Virus record (IMG/VR): IMGVR_UViG_3300028800_000139
Coordinates: 1-49,148 of that record
DNA from: a virus
Length of the DNA stretch: 49,148 nt
Direction: 5' to 3' (one strand)
Both the position numbers and the translations under genes were made by a program. Below, one piece after another: positions 1-6,891 of the stretch. The notes beneath the pieces were generated by a model. It ran no database searches, was not told the origin of the DNA, and saw only the letters and a list, made by a program, of their open reading frames with translations. How positions within the stretch are numbered: the first letter of the stretch is position 1; each line of letters begins with the position of its first letter.

Positions 1-126
1 CAGACCAAGCAAGTGCTGAGTCAATAGACGATGCCGTCGTTGTCAGCGACGACGCTGTGCGCCAGGCCGCTCAACGGACCCGGGGGCTTGGTGCGGGCAG
101 GCCGGGTGCGCCTACGCCCGCCCCCC
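1..126. repeat. Terminal direct repeat, left copy
   Basis: Bases 1-126 are identical to 49013-49138. The repeat lies inside the TerS-like gene. It is most simply the overlap left when a circular or circularly permuted molecule is assembled linearly, but a short physical terminal repeat cannot be excluded from sequence alone. Identity stops inside a C-rich run, where the right copy reads AA and the left TT; the last 10 bases of the window may be unreliable. Confidence 0.95.
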
Positions 127-413
127 TTCCCCCTCGACAGGCTGATACCACCGAAAATGTCGAGCCCGAACAGGTGTTCGGTAACCTTGACCTCACGGCC
201 GACCAGATCAAGACCGCAGCCGCCTCCATCGGGCTCACCGAGGAGACGTTCCTCGCTGGCTTAGCAGCCAAGCGCATCAAGGAAGTCAAGCACCCGGAGT
301 GGAACGGCAACCCCGCCGCCACGAAGGAAGAACGCAGAGCCGCTGGTTACGCCGACATCGAGGTGGCCGACAACCGCATCGTCCAAGACCTCAGCATCCA
401 CCCGACCGGATAG
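1..413 (+). CDS. Terminase small subunit-like protein, C-terminal part (continues from the right end)
   Basis: This is the 3' part of the gene that begins at 48463. The frame is continuous if base 1 is joined to base 49013, so the first full codon here starts at base 3. Joined, the protein is about 320 residues. The part seen here holds a Pro/Gly-rich linker and then a compact charged domain (roughly the last 90 residues, rich in Lys, Glu and Ala) ending in IHPTG. In small terminases the N-terminal HTH binds DNA and the C-terminal part contacts the large subunit; that role here is inferred from the N-terminal half. The gene ends at TAG 411-413, before a GC-rich hairpin and the promoter of the helicase gene. 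Confidence 0.75.
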   Translation, partial: DQASAESIDDAVVVSDDAVRQAAQRTRGLGAGRPGAPTPAPLPPRQADTTENVEPEQVFGNLDLTADQIKTAAASIGLTEETFLAGLAAKRIKEVKHPEWNGNPAATKEERRAAGYADIEVADNRIVQDLSIHPTG

Positions 414-430
414 CTGGCGCAGCAGGAGGG

Positions 431-463
431 CTCCCCCCCGGTGTCTAAAGACACACCGGGAGG
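431..463. terminator. GC-rich hairpin after TerS
   Basis: CCCGGTGT (437-444) pairs with ACACCGGG (453-460) around loop CTAAAGAC, and the flanking C-rich and GGGAGGG runs extend the stem with a bulge. There is no T-tract. It lies between the TerS stop and the next promoter, so a tract-less terminator of the kind common in high-GC bacteria is plausible. A second register, GTGTC-TAAA-GACAC, means an operator role is also possible. Confidence 0.5.
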
Positions 464-474
464 GAACCACCTAC

Positions 475-503
475 TTGCATGTGCCGATGGGGGTGTGTAC
501 TGT
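475..503 (+). promoter_or_regulatory. Candidate sigma-70-type promoter for the RepA-like helicase gene
   Basis: TTGCAT (475-480) and TACTGT (498-503) are separated by exactly 17 bp. It is one of the few places in the window with both -35-like and -10-like boxes. An inverted repeat TACTG-N6-CAGTA (498-502/509-513) covers the -10 box and the expected start site, so a repressor or activator may bind there. The transcript would carry a leader of about 30 nt with AGGAG before the ATG at 539. Confidence 0.6.
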
Positions 504-538
504 ACCGTCAGTACCAAGGACTCAACCCAGGAGCCAGC

Positions 539-1693
539 ATGTCTGACCAGGACTTCAAGCACCCAGCCGACCCCTACCCGGACGGCCAAGAACTCACCGA
601 AGAGGACTGGGCCGAGGTCCGCAACCTCCTCTCCGCCCCCGACGACCCCGCCCCCACCCCAGCCCCCCGGGTCGAGCGGGCCAAGACCCTGAGCCGTGGA
701 GCGCACAAACTCATCACCGACCACCGGCTGATGACCACCCGCACCCTGCTCGACAAGCCCGACCCGCCGTGGTTCATCGAGAACCTCGTGCCCGAGTTTC
801 AGGATCTCGTGCTGCACGGCGACCCCGGCTCCCGCAAGACCTTCGTCATGCTCGACCTGATGGCCCACGCCGCCCACGCCGTCCCGTGGCACGGGCGCAA
901 CCTCACCCCCGGCAAAGTGCTCTATGTGCTGGGCGAAGGCGTGGCCGGGGTCGGCAAAAGGCTAAGAGCCCTCGCTCACGGTATGGGCATTGACCCATAC
1001 GACCTCAAGATCGACTGGGTGCCCGAACCCCTCAACATCTTCAAGCAGACGCCGGAGTCGATCGTTCTCTGGGCTGAGTTCGTGAAGGTGCGGGAGTACA
1101 AGTACGTGGTGTTCGACACGCTGCACAAGAACACCGAGGGCATGGACGAGAACTCATCCTCCGAGATGGGCGTTGCGTTCGCCAACGCACGCAAGATCGC
1201 ACCCGACTCGCATCGCATATACGTCCACCACGACACGAAGGCGGGCAAGTCACCAAGAGGCTCGGGCTCCATTGTCGGTGACGTGGACGCTGTGATCTCG
1301 GTCAAGAGCACCGGCACGCTCTCAAGCAGAATCAAGAGCGACAAGATCCGTGACGCCGAAGCGTTCGACAACATCGAGATCACGTTCGATGAACACGACG
1401 AGTCCAACAGCATCTTCATCAAGACGGTCGGCGCACCTGCACCCTCCGCCACGAAGCGCCAACTCATCGTGCGCAGCATCCTTGCGCAGCCGGGCGAGTT
1501 CACCAGGGGCGACGTTTGCTGCACGGTGGGTGACGGCGGCTCAACTCAAGACGCCTTCTCGTCTCTGCTCGCTGACGGCAGCTTGTACACCGAGCCCCGT
1601 GCCAACCCCAAGTACGGGCAGCCCGGCCAGCGCAAGCAGATTCAGGTACTATTCGTGGACACCGCCGCCTGCCCCTTTGAGGACTTGCCATGA
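539..1693 (+). CDS. RepA-like AAA ATPase / hexameric replicative helicase
   Basis: A 384-residue P-loop ATPase of the RepA/RecA-fold helicase type (AAA_25-like). Walker A is GDPGSRKT at residues 94-101 and Walker B is VVFDT with D193. A conserved VHHD at 229-232 is followed by the RGSGSIVGD segment typical of RepA helicases. A short winged-helix-like domain follows after about residue 305. The likely role is unwinding at the phage origin or fork, together with the prim-pol and family A polymerase encoded 35 kb away. AGGAG at 529-533 supports the ATG at 539. The gene overlaps the next one by ATGA. Family-level confidence is high; origin specificity is unknown. Confidence 0.85.
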   Translation: MSDQDFKHPADPYPDGQELTEEDWAEVRNLLSAPDDPAPTPAPRVERAKTLSRGAHKLITDHRLMTTRTLLDKPDPPWFIENLVPEFQDLVLHGDPGSRKTFVMLDLMAHAAHAVPWHGRNLTPGKVLYVLGEGVAGVGKRLRALAHGMGIDPYDLKIDWVPEPLNIFKQTPESIVLWAEFVKVREYKYVVFDTLHKNTEGMDENSSSEMGVAFANARKIAPDSHRIYVHHDTKAGKSPRGSGSIVGDVDAVISVKSTGTLSSRIKSDKIRDAEAFDNIEITFDEHDESNSIFIKTVGAPAPSATKRQLIVRSILAQPGEFTRGDVCCTVGDGGSTQDAFSSLLADGSLYTEPRANPKYGQPGQRKQIQVLFVDTAACPFEDLP

Positions 1694-2055
1694 CCGGCTT
1701 CGTGATTCCCGACACCTGCACCGACGCAATCGGCTGCACCGAGGCGCATCACCTCGACTCGTGCCCTGCATGGCAGGAGACAGCACCCGACGGGTTCGTC
1801 ACCGAGTACGCAATCACACTCGGCATCTACGACGACAACGACGTGGTGCCCACCGTCGTGTTCGGCGTCGTGCTCCCGTACAACGGCTGCGACCTCAACG
1901 CTCTCGTCAGCGAGATGTGCCAGTCACTGCTCCTCGCTGCACGCAAGGAGTACGGATCGAAGATCCACCGGCACGCAGCGTTCTGGTCCGGTAGCGAACG
2001 ACAGGTACCCGTCGAGCAGTCGCTCGCCGTAACACAAGGAGCGCAACCCGAATGA
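1690..2055 (+). CDS. Hypothetical protein, 121 aa
   Basis: Not recognised. It starts at an ATGA overlap with the helicase gene and ends overlapping the next gene, so it is translationally coupled on both sides. The first 30 residues contain three Cys and two adjacent His (C10, C16, HH, C25), which could hold a metal. The middle has alternating hydrophobic stretches suggesting beta strands. There is no signal peptide or membrane segment. GC-rich third positions and the overlaps support a real gene of unknown function. Confidence 0.75.
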   Translation: MTGFVIPDTCTDAIGCTEAHHLDSCPAWQETAPDGFVTEYAITLGIYDDNDVVPTVVFGVVLPYNGCDLNALVSEMCQSLLLAARKEYGSKIHRHAAFWSGSERQVPVEQSLAVTQGAQPE

Positions 2056-2522
2056 CCAACTACGGCATCCCGTTCAACGATCACGACTACTCGCCCGACG
2101 ACCTCGTGGCACTCGCCTCTGTGCCCAACCCGTTCATGGCACGCAAGGCGAGGGACACGCTCGACTTCATCCTCACTCCGAAAGAGGAGCGCATCGCCCA
2201 GAGCGAGTGGCGCAAGCAGAACCTCGCCATGCTCGCACTGCAAGCCAAGCGTGAGCTACCGGCGTTCCCGTGGGAAGCGAAGCAGCCCGGCTACGACGAC
2301 GAGGAAGTGCCGAACATGCCCGCATGGTGGAAGCGTGCCGTCGCCCCGCCTCGCTGGCTACGCCTGCTCATCCGTCTGCGCATCGTGACACCTCGACCCG
2401 CTTCGCAGGTGTTCAAGGACTGGCGGAGGGATGAGGAGCAGTGGGAAGCCAAGTTCCCCAACACACCGTTCCGCTATCCCGGCGACCCGTACCGCTACGA
2501 GCGCATGCACCGCAAGTCATGA
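2052..2522 (+). CDS. Hypothetical protein, 156 aa
   Basis: Not recognised. A charged, Trp- and Arg-rich protein with the segment WKRAVAPPRWLRLLIRLRIV (around residues 93-112), which looks like a basic amphipathic helix that could lie on a membrane or bind nucleic acid. The C-terminus is rich in Arg, Tyr and Pro. It overlaps both neighbours by ATGA, so it belongs to the early rightward chain that starts at the promoter near 475. Confidence 0.75.
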   Translation: MTNYGIPFNDHDYSPDDLVALASVPNPFMARKARDTLDFILTPKEERIAQSEWRKQNLAMLALQAKRELPAFPWEAKQPGYDDEEVPNMPAWWKRAVAPPRWLRLLIRLRIVTPRPASQVFKDWRRDEEQWEAKFPNTPFRYPGDPYRYERMHRKS

Positions 2523-2584
2523 TCGTCTGGGTTGTGATCGGGTGCCTTCTTATGCTCGCCAACTTCGTAGTGCCGTCGCTCTGA
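2519..2584 (+). CDS. 21-residue single-span membrane microprotein
   Basis: The reading frame MIVWVVIGCLLMLANFVVPSL is almost entirely hydrophobic and would form one membrane helix. Its ATG overlaps the preceding stop (ATGA), and its TGA overlaps the next ATG (TGATG at 2582-2586), so it fills the space between two genes exactly with no spare bases. That placement is the main reason to call it real. Function unknown; small single-span phage proteins often modulate host membrane proteins, but nothing here shows that. Confidence 0.55.
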   Translation: MIVWVVIGCLLMLANFVVPSL

Positions 2585-2847
2585 TGTTCTGGAGCGAAGA
2601 AGCCACCCGGCGCATGAACGCCGTCAACGCACAGCGTGAGGAGCAGCGCCTGCAACGCAGCAACTTCACGATGACGACCGAAGAGGCGAAGAAGGACCCG
2701 GCACAACTCGACATCACGGCGTGCGCTGAGTACGACCGTGCCGCCGATGCACGCAAGGCTGCGTGGGAAGCCAGCCCGTTCGCCGTATCCTTCGATAACC
2801 TCACGAGTAAACCAAGGTTGACCTCACAGATTGCGAGCAACGAATGA
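2584..2847 (+). CDS. Hypothetical protein, 87 aa, charged helical
   Basis: Not recognised. The start is the ATG of a TGATG junction with the microprotein gene. Residues 1-30 are Arg/Glu/Gln-rich and likely helical; the rest is soluble and of mixed composition. It overlaps the next gene by ATGA. An upstream extension in the same frame would swallow the microprotein and was not chosen. Confidence 0.65.
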   Translation: MFWSEEATRRMNAVNAQREEQRLQRSNFTMTTEEAKKDPAQLDITACAEYDRAADARKAAWEASPFAVSFDNLTSKPRLTSQIASNE

Positions 2848-3221
2848 ACCTGCCGTGCTTGGTGTGTGCAGCGCCGGTACCCGACTGGGACTACCCGGCG
2901 CACTACAAGGCGTGCGTGAATATCCGGCTCGGGCTCTCGCCCATCGAGTCGGCCGGAGCAGACCCGAGAGTCGACCGGTTCGCCGCATGGCAGCGCAACG
3001 CCCTGGCGGGTCACACGGCGTGGCCCCCGGAGGTGCCGACGCACGTACCGCCGCCGTCGCCGGAGCCGCCGCAGACGCCAGCGGACAAGGTGAAGTCGTG
3101 GTACGCCCAGCGTGAGCACCGGTCGCCCGTGCCCGAGGGCCACGTCCAGTGCGCAAGCTGCAACGGGCTCACGCAGATGTACCCGGACTGCCATGCGTGC
3201 CACGGTCGTGGGTGGCTATAG
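2844..3221 (+). CDS. Zinc-ribbon protein, 125 aa
   Basis: Two Cys pairs frame this protein. CLVC lies at residues 5-8 with a following H-x3-C, and the C-terminal segment is CASCNG...CHACHGRGWL, the CxxCxG spacing of DnaJ-type zinc ribbons. A Pro-rich linker sits in between. It probably binds one or two zinc ions and acts as a nucleic-acid or protein adaptor; the function is unknown. Its stop TAG (3219-3221) is also the first half of the -10-like hexamer of the next gene. Confidence 0.75.
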   Translation: MNLPCLVCAAPVPDWDYPAHYKACVNIRLGLSPIESAGADPRVDRFAAWQRNALAGHTAWPPEVPTHVPPPSPEPPQTPADKVKSWYAQREHRSPVPEGHVQCASCNGLTQMYPDCHACHGRGWL

Positions 3222-3224
3222 GCT
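3219..3224 (+). promoter_or_regulatory. -10-like hexamer TAGGCT, leaderless geometry
   Basis: Six bases (ACGGAC) separate it from the ATG at 3231. There is no Shine-Dalgarno site and no recognisable -35. The TAG is the upstream gene's stop. Confidence 0.6.
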
Positions 3225-3230
3225 ACGGAC

Positions 3231-3428
3231 ATGGCAATGACCGTGACCGTCGTCATCAACGTGAACGACACCAAGTTCGACAAGTCCAAGCTGGCAACGG
3301 CGACCGCCGGGCAGGGGCAGGCGCTCCACCTCGTCGGCAAGCTGGCCCAGCGTGCAGTGCGCCAGTCGTTGGGCGACATCGTGTCCGCCGACTCGGACGT
3401 GACGGTCACCTCCGTCACGGTGGCGTAG
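3231..3428 (+). CDS. Small beta-rich protein A of a tandem trio, 65 aa
   Basis: Starts with a beta-strand-like run (TVTVVINVN), has a basic helical middle and ends VTVTSVTVA. The two following genes share this plan and end in similar strands, so the three look like diverged tandem duplicates. Ala/Thr/Val-rich composition resembles small capsid-decorating or tail proteins, but no family is recognised. The start follows a leaderless-type hexamer with 6-nt spacing. Confidence 0.7.
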   Translation: MAMTVTVVINVNDTKFDKSKLATATAGQGQALHLVGKLAQRAVRQSLGDIVSADSDVTVTSVTVA

Positions 3429-3434
3429 TAGGCT
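3429..3434 (+). promoter_or_regulatory. -10-like hexamer TAGGCT, leaderless geometry
   Basis: It directly follows the stop TAG at 3426-3428 and lies 6 nt before the ATG at 3441. No ribosome site is present. Confidence 0.6.
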
Positions 3435-3440
3435 CTCGAC

Positions 3441-3596
3441 ATGGCCTCCACGCTCGTCATCACCCTCTCCGCCGGTTCGGTTGCTGCGGCCACCGTCAGT
3501 AACGACTCCGCTCAGCGGATTGCCGAGGCTGCTCGGAAGCAGTTGCAGAACAGCCTCAACTCGCCGGTGGTCACCGTCTCCGCCGTGGTCGCATAG
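3441..3596 (+). CDS. Small beta-rich protein B of a tandem trio, 51 aa
   Basis: Architecture matches the gene before it: an N-terminal strand (TLVITLS), a helix with AQRIAEAARKQLQNSL, then a C-terminal strand VVTVSAVVA. The helix aligns with the AQRAVRQSL region of protein A. Function unknown. Its stop TAG (3594-3596) forms the start of the next -10-like hexamer. Confidence 0.65.
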   Translation: MASTLVITLSAGSVAAATVSNDSAQRIAEAARKQLQNSLNSPVVTVSAVVA

Positions 3597-3599
3597 GCT
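3594..3599 (+). promoter_or_regulatory. -10-like hexamer TAGGCT, leaderless geometry
   Basis: Spacer GTCGTC (6 nt) to the ATG at 3606. The TAG is shared with the stop codon of the upstream gene. Confidence 0.6.
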
Positions 3600-3605
3600 G
3601 TCGTC

Positions 3606-3836
3606 ATGGCAACCATCGTGATCCGGGTGGACGTAACCGTCACCTCCTCCTTCACCAAGACGACCCTTCCCCCGGCTGCGTCGGACGCCTCTGGCACCGC
3701 ACGCACGATGGCGTCGACCGACAAGGGCGTGACCGACTACGCCGAGCGTGCCCGGCAGTACTGGCGTGACCAGTTCAATGGCATCGTGCCGAACGCCGAC
3801 GCCGCAGTCACGGTGTCGAACATCACCATCACGTAG
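3606..3836 (+). CDS. Small beta-rich protein C of a tandem trio, 76 aa
   Basis: N-terminal strand TIVIRVDVTVT, a helical middle around YAERARQYWRDQF and a C-terminal strand AAVTVSNITIT, the same plan as the two preceding genes with a longer insert. A virion accessory role is a guess from location, just ahead of other beta-rich genes. Its stop is followed by an ordinary ribosome site for the next gene. Confidence 0.65.
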   Translation: MATIVIRVDVTVTSSFTKTTLPPAASDASGTARTMASTDKGVTDYAERARQYWRDQFNGIVPNADAAVTVSNITIT

Positions 3837-3843
3837 GAGCACC

Positions 3844-4083
3844 ATGCACGTCACCAAGACCGGGCAGTCCTGCGATGGCCGGTTCTGCCTGGAGTGCGGG
3901 AAGTGCGAGCGTTGCTCGACCAAGGCGAAGACCGCCGTTGCCGTCCTCGGCCGGAGCCACACGCCGCACGTCTACGAGCGTGTAACCCACAAGTCACAGG
4001 CTGTCAAAGCGGTCGATTGTGACAACCCACAGGCTGTCAAGAAGCCTCGTGCAAAGCGTGCGAAGACGGGTGCTACCGTTTAG
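3844..4083 (+). CDS. Cys-rich basic protein, 79 aa
   Basis: Residues 10-25 carry five Cys in the pattern C-x4-C-x2-C-x2-C-x2-C, expected to bind zinc. The C-terminal half is Lys/Arg-rich with two QAVK units, encoded by a 13-bp direct repeat (3995-4007 and 4028-4040). It could bind nucleic acid. AGGAG ahead of the ATG makes this one of the few genes in the region with a Shine-Dalgarno start. Function unknown. Confidence 0.7.
   Translation: MHVTKTGQSCDGRFCLECGKCERCSTKAKTAVAVLGRSHTPHVYERVTHKSQAVKAVDCDNPQAVKKPRAKRAKTGATV
4074..4079 (+). promoter_or_regulatory. -10-like hexamer TACCGT, leaderless geometry
   Basis: Seven bases before the ATG at 4087. It lies inside the end of the upstream coding region, whose stop falls within the spacer. 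Confidence 0.45.
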
Positions 4084-4086
4084 CGC

Positions 4087-4479
4087 ATGACCTCCTCTGT
4101 GACCTCTCAGGCAATCAACTTGCCCTCCAACCTCCGCATGTCGTTCGGCACGATCACGCTCGACACGGCGTACGCCGGAGGCACCGTCCTCACTGCTGCG
4201 CAGTTCGGCGGTGGGTCCAACGGACTCCCCAACCGGTTGCCTGACGCTGTGGTCCCGGTCGGCCGCACTGGCACGCTCGACTTCACCAACCAGGGCGTGA
4301 TCTCGTACGACCGTGCGACCGGCAAGATCCACGTCTACGGCACGGCGTTCAACGCCGACCAGGACACCACGGGCGGCATCTCCGAAGAGGCCACCGAGAC
4401 GTTGGGCGCTCTGCTCATCGACTACGTGGCGTTCTGGTTCGACGGCGCTGCGGCCACGCTCACCACGGTCGTGGCGTAG
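4087..4479 (+). CDS. Putative virion protein, 130 aa
   Basis: Not recognised by family. Thr/Gly/Ala-rich with alternating strand-like segments, no membrane span and only conservative charge, as in small head-decoration or fibre proteins. It begins the block of beta-rich genes and has a leaderless-type start. The last 14 bases of its coding sequence are repeated just downstream (4486-4499), a local duplication that leaves a second stop-like end outside the gene. Confidence 0.7.
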   Translation: MTSSVTSQAINLPSNLRMSFGTITLDTAYAGGTVLTAAQFGGGSNGLPNRLPDAVVPVGRTGTLDFTNQGVISYDRATGKIHVYGTAFNADQDTTGGISEEATETLGALLIDYVAFWFDGAAATLTTVVA

Positions 4480-4499
4480 GGACTGACGGTCGTGGCGTA
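4465..4499 (+). repeat. 14-bp direct repeat at the 3' end of the 130-aa gene
   Basis: ACGGTCGTGGCGTA occurs at 4465-4478, ending in the TAG stop, and again at 4486-4499, ending in TAA. The second copy is non-coding and looks like a remnant of a small slippage or duplication event. Confidence 0.8.
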
Positions 4500-4520
4500 A
4501 GCCACTGCAACTCGTCCGCT

Positions 4521-4551
4521 GAGCCCGTCACCAGATGGTGGCGGGCTCTTT
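4521..4551 (+). terminator. Rho-independent terminator
   Basis: GAGCCCGTCACC (4521-4532) pairs with GGTGGCGGGCTC (4537-4548) around loop AGAT, 12 bp with one G-T pair, followed by a short TTT. It ends the transcript of the 130-aa gene just before the -10 box of the next gene. Confidence 0.75.
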
Positions 4552-4563
4552 GCGTGAGCGCAC

Positions 4564-4569
4564 TATGCT
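4564..4569 (+). promoter_or_regulatory. -10-like hexamer TATGCT, leaderless geometry
   Basis: Spacer CGTGAC (6 nt) to the ATG at 4576. It sits about 15 bp after a terminator hairpin, so it must start its own transcript if the terminator works. Confidence 0.65.
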
Positions 4570-4575
4570 CGTGAC

Positions 4576-5052
4576 ATGGCAGAGATCGCATTCGTCGTCA
4601 ACGTCCCGAAGTACAGCACCTCGGGGCTCGGCAACTTCCTCAAGGCCGGGCGTGAACTCGTCCGCCAGGTCGCAAAGGATCTGCCGCTGGAGAGCCCCGG
4701 CAGCGTCACGTTGCTGGAGGTGCTCGTCAGCGACAAGCACCTCGTGCCCGATGTGTACGCCAACTGGAAGACGCCGCCCGCCGTGGGCAACCCGACCGTC
4801 GCTCCGGTCGGCAAGGTGACGACCACCAACCTCACCGTCGTTGGCGGAGCGGCTGGCAACCTCACGGTTGCTGGCATCCTCACCACCGACACGCTCAAGT
4901 CCGTGGTCAGCATTGACGACACCACGCACGCAGCGACCGACCTCATGACGGGTGCGAACCCCATGACGATCACGGCCACCAACACGATCAACAACACGGG
5001 TGGCACCGCCTCAACCGGCGGGCACGTCGTGGTGACGTGGGACCGCACGTAG
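4576..5052 (+). CDS. Putative virion protein with Ig-like beta domain, 158 aa
   Basis: The N-terminal 70 residues are a mixed alpha/beta region. Residues about 85-155 form a Thr/Val/Asn-rich beta domain containing SVVSIDDTTHAATD and NTINNTGGTASTGGHVVV. The same domain recurs in the adaptor protein at 19556-20419 (SVVAVNDTTHASTD, NTINNSGGTSSVGSHLVV), with similarity visible even in the DNA. Phage Ig-like domains usually decorate capsids or tails and bind surface carbohydrate, so a surface-exposed virion role is inferred. Confidence 0.7.
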   Translation: MAEIAFVVNVPKYSTSGLGNFLKAGRELVRQVAKDLPLESPGSVTLLEVLVSDKHLVPDVYANWKTPPAVGNPTVAPVGKVTTTNLTVVGGAAGNLTVAGILTTDTLKSVVSIDDTTHAATDLMTGANPMTITATNTINNTGGTASTGGHVVVTWDRT

Positions 5053-5054
5053 TC

Positions 5055-6092
5055 ATGGCGAACAACGCACGGCCCATGCAGAACAAGAACGGCCAGGCGA
5101 AGATGCCGAGCGCCAACCCCGATGGGAAGGCCCGCCCCGGCGCTGGTGCCACCGTGCCTGCGATCAACCCGATGACGCATCCCGGTCACCCGCTCGTGCA
5201 GAATCCGCCCGGCGGTCCGCAAGGGCCGTCGCTCTCGGGCGCTGTGCCCGAGGTGGGTGCGAACCCGACGGGCAACCCGCTCGGCAACATCACGCCGGAG
5301 CCGACGCAAGACGTGCGCCAGATGCGCACGAACATCAACTTCAAGGACTTGCAACCGATCGAGCAGGGCCAGGTTGCGCAGCAGCAGGGACTCGACCCGT
5401 ACATGCCGTTGCAGATGTTGCAGCAGCAGGCGCAGACCGCCGCCGGGCAAGGCCCGTCGAGTGGACCGGTGCCGAACACGCTGATGGGTCCGTTCACGCC
5501 GCCCGGCGTCGAGAACTTCCCCGACGATATGGCGCACCTCACCACGCTCATGCAGCAAGGCATGGGTCCGGGCGCAGCGCCGAGCGAACGTGCGATGGCC
5601 GAGAACGCAGGAGCACTCGCTCGTGCGAAGCTGGCTGCCGCCGGAGCGCAGAACGACCAGAGCGGTCCGATCCAACACCCCGGTGCGCCGCTCGCACCGC
5701 CTAACCCGCCCGCCGCACCGATGGGTCCGCCGCCGGGCTCGTCCGCCATGCCGCCGCAAGGCAGTGGCTACGGTGCGCCGCAACCCGCCCCTGGCGCTTC
5801 GCCCATGCCGGGCTCGATTCCGATGCCCTCGATGCAGCCCCCGATCCCGACGCCGCAAGGCCCGGCCGGTCAGGCGCAGCCCGATGGTGGTGCGGGACCG
5901 GGTGCTCCGGTGCAGCAAGGCCCGGCACCGAGTCCGAGCCCTTCACCGGCCCCGAGTCCCTCACCCGGCACACCGAGCCCGAGTCCCGCAGCAGGGACAC
6001 CGGACGGTCAGGTGTCGCCCGATGGCTTCGGCATCCACCCTGCGCTGATCGCACAGATGCTCGCCAAGCACTTGAAGAAGGTGGGCAAGTAG
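5055..6092 (+). CDS. Pro/Gly/Gln-rich, largely disordered protein, 345 aa
   Basis: Low-complexity sequence dominated by Pro, Gly, Gln and Ala, including a run of Ser-Pro repeats near residues 295-320 and a short basic helix at the C-terminus (MLAKHLKKVGK). No enzymatic motif. The ATG at 5055 lies 2 nt after the previous stop, so it is probably translated by reinitiation. Position among virion genes suggests a structural, linker or scaffold-like role, but this is weak inference. The sequence bias gives long false reading frames on the other strand. Confidence 0.7.
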   Translation: MANNARPMQNKNGQAKMPSANPDGKARPGAGATVPAINPMTHPGHPLVQNPPGGPQGPSLSGAVPEVGANPTGNPLGNITPEPTQDVRQMRTNINFKDLQPIEQGQVAQQQGLDPYMPLQMLQQQAQTAAGQGPSSGPVPNTLMGPFTPPGVENFPDDMAHLTTLMQQGMGPGAAPSERAMAENAGALARAKLAAAGAQNDQSGPIQHPGAPLAPPNPPAAPMGPPPGSSAMPPQGSGYGAPQPAPGASPMPGSIPMPSMQPPIPTPQGPAGQAQPDGGAGPGAPVQQGPAPSPSPSPAPSPSPGTPSPSPAAGTPDGQVSPDGFGIHPALIAQMLAKHLKKVGK

Positions 6093-6100
6093 CCCCGTGC

Positions 6101-6106
6101 TACGCT
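6101..6106 (+). promoter_or_regulatory. -10-like hexamer TACGCT, leaderless geometry
   Basis: Seven bases (CTCAGTC) before the ATG at 6114. No ribosome site. Confidence 0.6.
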
Positions 6107-6113
6107 CTCAGTC

Positions 6114-6455
6114 ATGGCTGATGCAATCACCGTTTCCAGTGTCGACGCAGGCACCAAGACTTCCGGTCGCAATGAGGACTACTGGGGCAACCGCCGGGTG
6201 GCGCTCTATCGGGTAACCCCCGACCCGACCGCCAACGTCGGCGGTGTCTCCTTCGACGCCCGCAAGTTCGGGTTCGACCGACCGGTCGCTGCCGTGTTCG
6301 TGAACGTGCGCTACAACAGCACGGACAAGAACCGGTACACCTGGCAGTACGACGCCACGAACAAGAAGCTGGTCCAGTACGACAACACCGACAACGACGA
6401 CGGCAACGGCGACACCATCGCCTCGGTCCTCGACGTTCTCGTGATCTCGGAGTAA
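6114..6455 (+). CDS. Putative virion protein, 113 aa
   Basis: Not recognised. Beta-rich and soluble, with an acidic Asp/Asn loop around residues 88-100 (DNTDNDDGNGD). Its start carries a leaderless-type hexamer, and the next gene begins 8 nt after its stop without its own -10 at the right distance, so the two probably share a transcript. Confidence 0.7.
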   Translation: MADAITVSSVDAGTKTSGRNEDYWGNRRVALYRVTPDPTANVGGVSFDARKFGFDRPVAAVFVNVRYNSTDKNRYTWQYDATNKKLVQYDNTDNDDGNGDTIASVLDVLVISE

Positions 6456-6462
6456 CCCTCCG

Positions 6463-6879
6463 ATGGCAGCGTTCACGGCGCAGGACGTGCGTGTGCGGGG
6501 GTCGTTTGACGACCTCCCGCAGTCGGTACCCCTGGTCCTCTCGGGCTCGTATACGGCGACGGCCTCGGCTGAGTTCGGCCTGGGTCCCAACGCCACGAAG
6601 GTCGAGGCGACGGTGGTTCAGACCTCCGGCACGGCGACCCCTGCGTACACCGTGGGCATCGACGCCTGGAACCCTGCCGACTCGACGTGGGAGAACCTCA
6701 TCACCAGCGCCTCGGTGGCGTCGACCGGTGCGGTCACCACGGCCGTGCAGGTGAACCCCGACACGCCGTCGGTCACGAACGTGTCGGCGCAGCGCCTCGT
6801 GCGCCGCAAGATGCGGGTCACGGTAACGCACACCAACGCCACGGCAGCCATCTACTCCGTGAACGTCCACGCCTCGTAG
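6463..6879 (+). CDS. Putative virion protein, 138 aa
   Basis: Not recognised by name. Sequence alternates Thr/Val/Ala strands (KVEATVVQTSGTATPAYTVG, MRVTVTHTNATAAIYSVNV) as in phage beta-sandwich structural proteins. It follows the 113-aa gene closely without a separate ribosome site or hexamer. A head or tail accessory role is inferred only from composition and position. Confidence 0.7.
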   Translation: MAAFTAQDVRVRGSFDDLPQSVPLVLSGSYTATASAEFGLGPNATKVEATVVQTSGTATPAYTVGIDAWNPADSTWENLITSASVASTGAVTTAVQVNPDTPSVTNVSAQRLVRRKMRVTVTHTNATAAIYSVNVHAS

Positions 6880-6885
6880 TAGGAT
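6880..6885 (+). promoter_or_regulatory. -10-like hexamer TAGGAT, leaderless geometry
   Basis: Spacer CAGATC (6 nt) to the ATG at 6892. It directly follows the upstream stop TAG (6877-6879). Confidence 0.6.
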
Positions 6886-6891
6886 CAGATC

